DNA of 64,000 nt from contig CAILZL010000004.1 of NCBI GenBank assembly GCA_903838705.1, forward strand, positions 62,001-126,000. Direction: 5' to 3'. Origin of the DNA: an uncultured Pseudomonadota bacterium. GTDB lineage: Bacteria > Pseudomonadota > Gammaproteobacteria > Steroidobacterales > Steroidobacteraceae. Shown here piece by piece: positions 54,784-64,000 of the stretch. The notes below the pieces were generated by a model, which saw only the letters and a program-made list of their open reading frames with translations, was not told where the DNA came from and did no database searches. Each line of letters begins with the position of its first letter. Positions within the stretch are counted from its first letter, which is position 1. Both the position numbers and the translations under genes were made by a program.

Positions 54784-56178
54784 TTACTTGCCACCGGCAT
54801 GCAGCGACCAAAGTTCGGCTACGCGATCAAACTCCGATGAATCAGGCACCTTCTGGAAGGTAGCACGAGCTTTGTCAGCCTGATTACTGTTCAAGTAGGC
54901 GATGCCCAGTGCAATTCTCGCAGTATCCGGGTTCTTGAAGTTTCCCTTCTTGATACCACGGTCAAGTGCTTCAATTGCCTGAGGATATTGACCATAACCC
55001 AAGTAAGTTTCACCCAGTGTGACATCTTCCTGCCCGGTAGGTGCAGACTTGGCCTTGGCCTCTAAAGCAGCCAGTCCAGCCTTATTGATTTCGACTTCTT
55101 TCGCAATTGAAGCTTTGAGACGGTCTTCGCGATCCTTGCCCGCACCCACACCGATAATGCTGGCCGTATAACCCTTATCCAGCACACGCTGAGCTTCCGC
55201 TGGATAACCAAAGTTTCTTGCCAGCTGTGCCAGCTCGATGAAGTCATTAGGCGTCTTCATGACACCCACCGACAAAATCAGACGATCCAGCTGAAAGCGG
55301 GACATGTCCGACATACGCTCCTGCTTCAAACCTGAGAGCAAACCCTGCCAGTAGTTAGGGCTTGGATAGTAACGCACCAGTTTCTCAAGAACACTGATAG
55401 TGGCTGCGTCCAATCGCTTCGGCTCGTTCCTGTTATCTCCACCCTGCGGCTCTGAACCCATACCAGGAGGAGGTGGCGGTTCCATTCCTTGTGGTTCCAT
55501 ACCTTGCGGCTCCATGCCCTGTGGAGGACGGCCCGCCTGCATTCCCTGGGTTGATCTGTCATCGCTTAATTTGTATGCGATGCTGTACATGAGCTTCAGC
55601 CAGTCCTCTTTAGGCCGTGCCCCAGCTTTCTCAGTTACCCTGACCAGCTCGGTCAGTGTATCCATGGACTGCCGGAATTGACCCGCCTGAAATTGCAGCT
55701 GCGCCAATACCGCCGTCATGTCGGTATCACCGGGATGTGCCTTCAGCCAGCGTTGCAGATAATCGGTTGCCTTACCATTATTCTTGACCTGCATATAAAG
55801 CTGGGCAGTCATCTTGGTATATTGATCTTTCTGCGCATCAGACAGATAAGGACTGTCCAGCAGTTTTTCGTAAATAGCGGCGGCTTCACCGTATTTTTTC
55901 TGACCGGAATAAGCTGCCGCGTACAACTGGTTGATCATGAACTGATCGTAGGCAGTCTTCTCTCCGGAAGCATCGGCCTCGCGCACCCTCGCCAATGCCT
56001 GATCCCATTGCTTGCTCTGTAATGCACGATTTGCATCAGTTAGTGGCTTACCGATTTTGGCACTGACCTTACCTTCATCGGCCGCAAATGCAGATACAGC
56101 CGGCAAGCTGAGCATGGCAGCCAGAACAGCGAGATTCATTACTACAAGACTGGCGCGAATTTTTTTCATGATCATCAT
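54784..56178 (-). CDS. TPR-repeat periplasmic protein of the ExbBD/TonB cluster
   Basis: A 464-aa exported protein; I start at MMIMKKIRASLVVMNLAVLA, which has a normal signal peptide ending SAFAA. About 30-230 and 280-460 hold TPR-like helices (DQALARVREADASGEKTAYD; AAIYEKLLDSPYLSDAQ; LGIAYLNSNQADKARATFQK). Between them lies a Pro/Gly/Met-rich stretch (PQGMEPQGMEPQGMEPPPPP). TPR proteins often follow exbBD-tonB in such operons and are thought to support TonB-dependent uptake. The exact role is unknown. The start among the three close ATGs is uncertain. Confidence 0.83.
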   Translation of the reverse strand: MMIMKKIRASLVVMNLAVLAAMLSLPAVSAFAADEGKVSAKIGKPLTDANRALQSKQWDQALARVREADASGEKTAYDQFMINQLYAAAYSGQKKYGEAAAIYEKLLDSPYLSDAQKDQYTKMTAQLYMQVKNNGKATDYLQRWLKAHPGDTDMTAVLAQLQFQAGQFRQSMDTLTELVRVTEKAGARPKEDWLKLMYSIAYKLSDDRSTQGMQAGRPPQGMEPQGMEPQGMEPPPPPGMGSEPQGGDNRNEPKRLDAATISVLEKLVRYYPSPNYWQGLLSGLKQERMSDMSRFQLDRLILSVGVMKTPNDFIELAQLARNFGYPAEAQRVLDKGYTASIIGVGAGKDREDRLKASIAKEVEINKAGLAALEAKAKSAPTGQEDVTLGETYLGYGQYPQAIEALDRGIKKGNFKNPDTARIALGIAYLNSNQADKARATFQKVPDSSEFDRVAELWSLHAGGK

Positions 56179-56278
56179 CGCTGAATAAAAGCTGTTCACA
56201 AGAAAACTAAAGAAACAGTGGGTCAATAATCAGATCAGCATCAGACTCTGGAGTTCCATAGACTGATTAGAGGGCTGA

Positions 56279-56695
56279 TTACATGTACTGTTCCATACCC
56301 ACCACGCCCAGCTTGTCCATTCGTCCACGCTGTGCAGCGGCCAGAACTTTGGCAACAGCGGCATACTTAGACCACTTGTCAGGACGGATATGCAGCTCAG
56401 GCTGAGGATCCTTGCGGTGTTCCACTTCAAACATCGCTTCAATTTCCTCCAGCGTCTTTTGCTGGCCATTCCAGTAATAGGTACCGTCAAAATCAATCAC
56501 AAGATTGATAACTTCCGGTGGCTTGGTAATGGTTGAGGGATGATTCTGCGGCATGTCCAGCTTGGTCGCATGTTTGACCGGCGGGATCGTGATAATGAAC
56601 ATCACCAGCAACACCAGCATGACGTCGATCAAGGGCGTTGTATTGACATCCATCATGGGTTCATCGCTACCCGAAGAGCCGACGTTCATACCCAT
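56279..56695 (-). CDS. exbD: ExbD/TolR-type biopolymer transport protein (copy 2)
   Basis: A 138-aa protein with one TM helix (PLIDVMLVLLVMFIITIPP) preceded by DVNTT, where Asp in PLIDVMLVLL is the conserved proton-pathway residue. The periplasmic domain (INLVIDFDGTYYWNGQ; PELHIRPDKWSKYAAVAKVL) is normal. It resembles the gene at 56765-57202, with the same MGMNVG...SG start; the pair looks like a tandem duplicate. Works with ExbB to energise TonB. Confidence 0.93.
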   Translation of the reverse strand: MGMNVGSSGSDEPMMDVNTTPLIDVMLVLLVMFIITIPPVKHATKLDMPQNHPSTITKPPEVINLVIDFDGTYYWNGQQKTLEEIEAMFEVEHRKDPQPELHIRPDKWSKYAAVAKVLAAAQRGRMDKLGVVGMEQYM

Positions 56696-56764
56696 TTAAT
56701 TAACTCTCCAATCTGTGCTGTCATGTACTGTTATTTCTGAAAATCATCGCCTGAGGTGCAATTC

Positions 56765-57202
56765 TCAGATGGCGTCCTGATTCTGCCCGGTATTCGGCTG
56801 CGACATGAATCCTACCGTGGCAATTCCGCTACGCTGGCACATCACCATCACCTTGCCGATATACTCGAAACGAACTTCCTGATCACCCTGAATGTGGACT
56901 TCAGGCTGGGGTACTTTGACCGCTTCAAGCTTCATTCTTTCCAGCAATTCATCAGCTGTCATTGGCTTTACATTCCAGTAAATCTGGCCTTCCTTGTCCA
57001 CTGAAATGATGATGTCATCAGGCTTGGCAATGGAAGGCTGATTCACAACATCCGGGAGTTGCAGTTTCACGGACTGAGTAATGACCGGAATGGTGATCAG
57101 GAAAATGATCAGCAACACCAGCATCACGTCCACCAGAGGGGTGGTATTGATGTTAGACATCACCTCTTCTTCACCACTGCCGCCGCCTACATTCATGCCC
57201 AT
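56765..57202 (-). CDS. exbD: ExbD/TolR-type biopolymer transport protein (copy 1)
   Basis: A 145-aa paralogue of the neighbouring exbD with the N terminus MGMNVGGGSGEEEVMSNINT, TM PLVDVMLVLLIIFLITIPVI and a periplasmic domain PDDIIISVDKEGQIYWNVK. The essential Asp is in PLVDVML. Two different ExbD proteins in one operon are known in other proteobacteria, where the second can be substrate-specific (as in Xanthomonas). It lies 36 bases after exbB. Confidence 0.94.
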   Translation of the reverse strand: MGMNVGGGSGEEEVMSNINTTPLVDVMLVLLIIFLITIPVITQSVKLQLPDVVNQPSIAKPDDIIISVDKEGQIYWNVKPMTADELLERMKLEAVKVPQPEVHIQGDQEVRFEYIGKVMVMCQRSGIATVGFMSQPNTGQNQDAI

Positions 57203-57238
57203 CTGCTTCTCTCCCGGCTACTGCTTACGACCGGCCAA

Positions 57239-57931
57239 TTATTTCTGTACGCGTGAACCGCTGACGAGCATGGCATGCAGATCCGCCGTGAAATAACGCA
57301 CCTGTTCCATCAGCTTCTTGTTATTGCCCAGCAGCACGTTGTAACCCATTACCGCCGGCACAGCGACGGCCAGACCGATTGCAGTCATGATCAATGCTTC
57401 ACCCACGGGACCGGCCACCTTGCTGATGCTGGCATCGCCGGAAGTACCGATGGTGGTCAATGCATTCAGAATGCCCCACACGGTACCGAACAGACCCACG
57501 AAAGGCGCAGTCGATCCTACGGTTGCCAAGAAAGACAAACCCTTGGCAAGGCTGGAATTAATCTGTTCCTGTGAACGTTGCAGAGACATAGTCACCCACT
57601 CATGGAGCGGAATCTGGTCAGTAAGCGCACCATCATGATGCTCTGAGGCACGCAAGCCATTTTCAACGATCATCTTGAAAGCATTATCGTTGCCCTTCAG
57701 GTTATTGGCACCATCACGTACTGATCCGGCTCCCCAGAAATTCTTTTGAACTTCCTTCTGCTGGCCTGCCAACTTGCGCTGATCCAGCCACTTGGTAAAC
57801 ATGATGAACCAGGAGATAGCCGACATGAGCATCAGAATGCCAAACACTCCCATGGTAACCGGACCGCCGGTCTTGAGCATGGCCATCAGGCCAAAAGGAT
57901 TTGCAACTTCGACTGTTTGATTAGGTTCCAT
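57239..57931 (-). CDS. exbB: ExbB/TolQ/MotA-type proton channel protein
   Basis: A 230-aa protein with three TM helices: GGPVTMGVFGILMLMSAISW near 15-40, LSFLATVGSTAPFVGLFGTV near 120-140 and EALIMTAIGLAVAVPAVMGY near 175-200. The conserved GTVWGI and A-PVGEALIMTA segments carry the polar channel residues. It forms the ring around the ExbD helices and uses the proton gradient to move TonB. It follows tonB by 76 bases. Confidence 0.95.
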   Translation of the reverse strand: MEPNQTVEVANPFGLMAMLKTGGPVTMGVFGILMLMSAISWFIMFTKWLDQRKLAGQQKEVQKNFWGAGSVRDGANNLKGNDNAFKMIVENGLRASEHHDGALTDQIPLHEWVTMSLQRSQEQINSSLAKGLSFLATVGSTAPFVGLFGTVWGILNALTTIGTSGDASISKVAGPVGEALIMTAIGLAVAVPAVMGYNVLLGNNKKLMEQVRYFTADLHAMLVSGSRVQK

Positions 57932-58007
57932 GGAACATCTACCCCTACAAATGAAAGAAATTGAAATAAAACAAATAAACCAGAATCAACCAATAGCCGC
58001 GACTAAA

Positions 58008-58667
58008 TCAGTGCGTCACTGTGAGCTTGAAAGCAACTCTGAACATATGGGTCATCGCCACAGGTTTACCATCTTCTGTACCCGGAACAAACCTGACGCC
58101 CTGAGTTGCATACTTTATGGCAGCCTCATCAAGCCGTGGAAATCCACTGGATGTATCTACCGATGGGTTAGTACATTTACCATCCAGACCCACATTACAC
58201 TTGACCACAACAAAACCTTCTTCCTTGTCATTTCTTGATCCGCTCGGATAGAAGTCATTCGCTGGCCTAGTTAGCTTTGGATTGATTGCAGGCCGAGTGC
58301 CTGGAATACCAGGCGGCGCCGCCGGCGTAGGAGGTGCCATGACAGGTGGTGTCACAGGTGGCGGAGTCTCTTTTACTTCTGCAGTAATAGTGTTGACCGG
58401 GGGCGGCAACTGAACCTGCACCTCAACGGGCGGGATGTAGGGTGGCGGTGGCGTTGCATCGACTGGAGGCGGCGGTGGCGGAGGCGGCTCCTCAGGGGGC
58501 TTTTCTTCCTCGATGATCTTGGTCTCAACAGGCGGCGCCACCATTTCGATGATGGACCTGGACAAACCACTCTCCACAACCCACAGACCAATCGCATGAA
58601 CAGCGATCACCACAATCAGGATCGTGCCGCGCTTGGATTGAGATTCTGCCGCTGCCGTTAAGGCCAT
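58008..58667 (-). CDS. tonB: TonB energy transducer
   Basis: A 219-aa TonB. I use the ATG complement 58665-58667, with GGGG upstream; a TTG at 58703 gives a longer, less likely start. Single N-terminal TM (GTILIVVIAVHAIGLWVV) with the SxxxH-type helix face (His in VIAVHAIGLW). Then a Pro-rich spacer (EEEKPPEEPPPPPPPPVDAT) and a C-terminal TonB domain with NDKEEGFVVVKCNVG, TSSGFPRLDEAAIKYATQGV, FVPGTEDGKP. It is the first gene of the operon, consistent with iron, vitamin or other receptor-driven uptake. Confidence 0.94.
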   Translation of the reverse strand: MALTAAAESQSKRGTILIVVIAVHAIGLWVVESGLSRSIIEMVAPPVETKIIEEEKPPEEPPPPPPPPVDATPPPPYIPPVEVQVQLPPPVNTITAEVKETPPPVTPPVMAPPTPAAPPGIPGTRPAINPKLTRPANDFYPSGSRNDKEEGFVVVKCNVGLDGKCTNPSVDTSSGFPRLDEAAIKYATQGVRFVPGTEDGKPVAMTHMFRVAFKLTVTH

Positions 58668-59169
58668 GCCATCCCCGCCTGAATATCTTTGTTCCGGGCT
58701 CAAGCCCCGTACAATGTTTAAAACCCTTTACTCATCCACCTGATAACTGAAATCAGTCATCAAGGTTGTCTACGCACCAAATCTGCACCAAATAAGGACT
58801 TTCCGTAGCACGAATTCCAGCAACCTGCTTAACCCTCGTAAATTATCCAGAAATCCCACCGCTGGCAAGACAAACATTCACGAGACCACGACATTATTAA
58901 CAATTCTTTTATAGTTTGTTTTTTTAAGTTAAAGCCCCGCCCGAAATGACAACCTGATTCCCGATCATTTTCTCAGCTCAAGCGAAAGGCAGAACTATTT
59001 TATTTCTAAAATCAGCTACGGAGCAGGCCTTCTCAACGCACTTCATCAAGCGTTGAGATTAGACAAGATTTATTGTTTTCTACAAATTGCCAATGAAACT
59101 TGCCCTGCTCGTCGTTACACTGCCGCCCCGCAACAGGGCATCAGATTAAAAACAAACACCTCATTACTA
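58668..59169. other. Divergent intergenic region between tonB and the PepSY gene
   Basis: 502 bases, AT-rich, holding the promoters of the minus tonB operon and the plus PepSY/DUF2271/ApbE unit. I searched by eye for a Fur box and did not find a convincing one. No small gene is supported. Confidence 0.5.
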
Positions 59170-59808
59170 ATGAATTCACCCACTTCCAGCCCACGTCGCG
59201 CTTACTGGCTCAAAACTCTGCACGAGTGGCACTGGATCACCTCCGCGATTGCCCTGATTGGAATGTTGTTCTTCAGCATTACCGGCATCACGCTCAACAA
59301 TGTGGCGGTACTGGAGTCAGCGCCGGTCATCACCAACAAACAGGCGCAACTGCCAGCCGCGCTGAACACTCAACTCGCCTCCATGGCAGGGGAAATGGCA
59401 GATGAAGACTCTGCTTCATTACCAACTGCATTCCTTGACTGGACCAGGACTACGCTGAATATCGACACCCGCCTTGCGAAACAGGAATGGTCTGACCGGG
59501 ATCTGAACCTATCTCTGCAACGACCGGGCGGTGACGCCTGGATGAGCATCAACTTCAGTAATGGCGCCGTCAAATTCCAGGATACAGATAACGGCCTGAT
59601 TGCGTACCTGAATGACCTGCATAAAGGCCACTACACCAGCACAGCCTGGGCATGGTTTATCGACGGAATGGGTATCAGTTGCCTGATTTTTGCGCTGACT
59701 GGTTTTTTCATACTGTTCCTGCATGCCAAAAACCGTCCTGCCACTTGGCCGCTGGTCGCCCTCGGAATGCTGATTCCGGTTTTACTCGCCTTGCTTACGC
59801 TTCATTAA
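59170..59808 (+). CDS. PepSY-associated TM protein
   Basis: A 212-aa inner-membrane protein. Start MNSPTSSPRRAYWLKTLHEW; the earlier in-frame start at 59053 adds a non-membrane leader and is unlikely. TM1 is near 20-42 (ITSAIALIGMLFFSITGI), followed by a periplasmic PepSY-like domain (WMSINFSNGAVKFQDTDNGL), a DLHKGH motif and two C-terminal TMs (GMGISCLIFALTGFFILFLH; WPLVALGMLIPVLLALL). His residues at LHEWHW and LHKGH could bind heme. Such proteins sit in ferric-siderophore reductase or flavin-linked modules. Confidence 0.88.
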   Translation: MNSPTSSPRRAYWLKTLHEWHWITSAIALIGMLFFSITGITLNNVAVLESAPVITNKQAQLPAALNTQLASMAGEMADEDSASLPTAFLDWTRTTLNIDTRLAKQEWSDRDLNLSLQRPGGDAWMSINFSNGAVKFQDTDNGLIAYLNDLHKGHYTSTAWAWFIDGMGISCLIFALTGFFILFLHAKNRPATWPLVALGMLIPVLLALLTLH

Positions 59809-59829
59809 ACATCCAACAGGAAAGTACCC

Positions 59830-60441
59830 ATGCAAAAGCGCTATTCGATCCCGCTCGGTGTCACGCTGGGTGCCGCTGCAACACTGCCAGCCAACGCTAG
59901 CGAACTGACCGTGAAGGTACAACTGCCGGAATTCACCACCGGACAATATGTAAGACCCTATCTGGCCGTCTGGCTTGAAAAGGCGGATGGCACATTTGTT
60001 CAGACACTGGCCCTGTGGCATGAAATCAAGGACAAGCGAGGCAATCCGCTGACCAATGGCGACAAATATCTGAAGATCATGCGCAACTGGTGGAGCAAAA
60101 GCGGTGCCACCCCTGACATGAAATTTGATGGCATCAGCAGCGCCACCCGCCCTTCTGGTGAATATGAACTGGTTTTCACCGAAGGCAAAGCACCACTGAA
60201 TGCCCTGCCCCCCGGCAAGTATCAACTGATGCTGGAGGTGGCGCGCGAGGTCAAAGCCGGACGGACAGCCGCTCCCAATGCCAAACCGGAAGATCTCGAT
60301 CAAAATGGTCGCCCGAAGAAAGTGGATGTCGATGAACCACAAGCGCCTATCAGCTTCGAGTGGCCGGCCAAGCAGGTCACAACCATCGAATCGCATGGCA
60401 AAGTCGAGATGGGCAAGTATTCACTGGTTGTTAAACCCTGA
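59830..60441 (+). CDS. DUF2271 exported protein, possible flavinylated carrier
   Basis: A 203-aa protein. Signal peptide LGVTLGAAATLPANA, then a DUF2271 domain starting ELTVKVQLPEFTTGQYVRPY with YLAVWLEKADGTFVQTLALW. Residues 100-106 read DGISSAT, close to the Dxx(S/T)GA(T/S) motif that ApbE modifies with FMN. The apbE gene is next. I infer that this is the electron-carrying subunit of the module, but the G to S change in the motif weakens the prediction. It starts 21 bases after the PepSY gene. Confidence 0.88.
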   Translation: MQKRYSIPLGVTLGAAATLPANASELTVKVQLPEFTTGQYVRPYLAVWLEKADGTFVQTLALWHEIKDKRGNPLTNGDKYLKIMRNWWSKSGATPDMKFDGISSATRPSGEYELVFTEGKAPLNALPPGKYQLMLEVAREVKAGRTAAPNAKPEDLDQNGRPKKVDVDEPQAPISFEWPAKQVTTIESHGKVEMGKYSLVVKP

Positions 60442-60484
60442 ACACTTCCACTCAATCAAGCTCATGGGTACCGCATTGATCATC

Positions 60485-60509
60485 CCGGCGCTGTTAATTA
60501 CAGCGCCGG
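60485..60509. terminator. Strong hairpin upstream of apbE
   Basis: Ten-base perfect arms CCGGCGCTGT (60485-60494) and ACAGCGCCGG (60500-60509) with loop TAATT. No U-run follows, so it may attenuate rather than terminate; apbE begins 30 bases downstream. Confidence 0.45.
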
Positions 60510-60538
60510 CTCCAATCCTGAGTTATTAATTCTTCATC

Positions 60539-61558
60539 ATGCGGCGCGTGCTGGTTCCTCACCTTGTCTCAGGGCAGGCACCCGCTGTGGATCACTCCAT
60601 CCACCAGCTACACGGCCAGACCATGGGCACCAGCTGGTCAGTCAGCCTGGTCGCCGCACCAGCGCGCTCTCTCGAATCCATCAAGACTGGCATCCAGCGC
60701 CAACTGGATACGGTGGTTGCACAGATGAGCACATGGGAGAACGATTCCAACCTGAGTCGTTACAATCAGGCTGCGGCTAATACCTGGCATACACTGCCTG
60801 ACGAGTTTTTCTACGTATTACGATATGCGCTGGAAGTCGCACAGGAAAGCGAAGGAGCGTATGACCCGACCAGCGGGCCATTGGTCAATGCCTGGGGCTT
60901 CGGCCCTGCAGCCAGACTAACGCAGCGACCTGAACAAGCCATCCTGAATGCAGCCCGCGCGCGCGTCGGCTGGCAGAGAGTTACAATAGATGCGAATCAC
61001 AAGCGTGCCCTGCAGCCGGGTGGTATCTACCTTGATCTGTCAGCCATCGCCAAAGGCTTTGCTGTTGATCAGGTGGCGCGTTATCTGTCTCAACAGGGTA
61101 TTGCCAGCTATCTGGTTGAAGTGGGCGGCGAACTTTGCGGCACCGGCATCAAGCCCGATGCACTGCCATGGTGGGTAGTACTCGAACAGCCACTTCCACT
61201 GCAAACACAGGCAACAAGTTTGACCGAAACTGTCATCGCCCTGCATGGACTGGCAGTCGCCACATCCGGTGACTACCGGCGTTATTTCACGGTCAATAAT
61301 GTTGCTGGACCAACTCAATACAGCCATACCATTGATCCACGCAGTGGCGAGCCCATACAACATGGTCTGGCCTCCGTCACAGTAATTCACCGTGACTGTA
61401 TTACCGCAGATGCGGTTTCTACCGCCCTGAACGTACTTGGCGCTGACAAAGGCATGGCCTTCGCAACCGCACGCTCCATTCCTGCCCTGTTCATCACGCG
61501 CACGCCATCCGGCTTTGTGGAACAGATGACACCTGAATTTTCAGCACTGATGCAATGA
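60539..61558 (+). CDS. apbE: FAD:protein FMN transferase ApbE
   Basis: A 339-aa transferase that attaches FMN to Thr or Ser of extracytoplasmic proteins. Signatures GQTMGTSWSV, FDPTSGPLVNAWGFGP-type text (here YDPTSGPLVNAWGFG), LDLSAIAKGFAVDQVARYL, YLVEVGGELCGTG and HTIDPRSGEPIQHGLASVTV are all present. The N terminus (MRRVLVPHLVSGQAPAV) lacks a clear signal or lipobox, which is odd for this periplasmic enzyme. An in-frame hydrophobic peptide precedes it, ending in TAA. Confidence 0.95.
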   Translation: MRRVLVPHLVSGQAPAVDHSIHQLHGQTMGTSWSVSLVAAPARSLESIKTGIQRQLDTVVAQMSTWENDSNLSRYNQAAANTWHTLPDEFFYVLRYALEVAQESEGAYDPTSGPLVNAWGFGPAARLTQRPEQAILNAARARVGWQRVTIDANHKRALQPGGIYLDLSAIAKGFAVDQVARYLSQQGIASYLVEVGGELCGTGIKPDALPWWVVLEQPLPLQTQATSLTETVIALHGLAVATSGDYRRYFTVNNVAGPTQYSHTIDPRSGEPIQHGLASVTVIHRDCITADAVSTALNVLGADKGMAFATARSIPALFITRTPSGFVEQMTPEFSALMQ

Positions 61559-61571
61559 TCCGGTAACCGCC

Positions 61572-64000
<2,429 letters not shown>

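Noticed and set aside
58668-59169. Fur box controlling tonB and the PepSY unit
   Set aside because: No stretch close enough to the GATAATGATAATCATTATC type was seen by eye.

Overview
The window looks like a chromosomal segment of a Gram-negative proteobacterium with GC near 50%. A betaproteobacterium (Nitrosomonadales or Burkholderiales type) is my best guess. The reasons are gatCAB divergent from mreBCD-mrdA-rodA, the order mltB-rlpA-dacA-DUF493-lipB-lipA, a MurU/AmgK pair and a TonB-ExbB-ExbD-ExbD block. The assignment is inference from gene order; no rRNA gene is present.

Layout. (1) 1-4205: ordinary chromosome with a partial secreted protein, a Sel1/TonB-C periplasmic protein, an MFS transporter and a diheme cytochrome c. 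(2) About 4634-31571: a putative 27-kb genomic island at the 3' end of a tRNA-Arg(TCG) gene. The intact tRNA lies at 31527-31603 (minus strand). A perfect 45-bp copy of its 3' part lies at 4634-4678 in the same orientation, as expected for attL/attR. No integrase is visible.

The island has two halves. The first (4794-20573) is a protein-quality-control and stress cluster: a second-type Lon, a CBS-pair protein, a PCMT/erythromycin-esterase fusion, an unrecognised 308-aa protein, a GroEL paralogue without GroES, an FtsH paralogue, Hsp20, a broken DUF2934 gene, a 41-aa membrane peptide, a PAS hybrid histidine kinase, a PolX-PHP polymerase and a triple-BON protein. It resembles in logic, not in gene content, the transmissible locus of stress tolerance known from Enterobacteriaceae. 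The second half (20999-31199) is a type I restriction-modification locus. Its hsdM is frameshifted, an unrecognised coiled-coil membrane protein sits between hsdS and hsdR, and two toxin-antitoxin-like modules (VapBC45-like and wHTH-MNT/HEPN) have split hsdR from its operon. Each module is preceded by a truncated copy of the hsdR 5' end, so that end occurs three times.

(3) 31783-43412: housekeeping and envelope genes. These are an acyl-CoA dehydrogenase, a DEAD-box helicase plus radical SAM protein, a MacAB-like three-gene exporter with a very long Gly/Ser/Asp-rich insert in the adaptor, hslO (Hsp33) and gatCAB. (4) 43710-54649: cell-shape and peptidoglycan genes (mreBCD, mrdA, rodA, mltB, rlpA, dacA), then DUF493 and lipoate synthesis (lipB, lipA). 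(5) 54784-58667: a TPR-exbD-exbD-exbB-tonB energy-transduction operon on the minus strand. (6) 59170-62948: a PepSY/DUF2271/ApbE/flavoreductase redox module, plausibly flavin-dependent and linked to metal reduction beside the TonB system. (7) 62945-64000: murU and the 3' part of amgK (MurNAc recycling).

Most interesting: the tRNA-Arg-borne proteostasis island, the triplicated hsdR 5' ends flanking stacked toxin-antitoxin modules, and the unknown membrane protein inside the RM operon.
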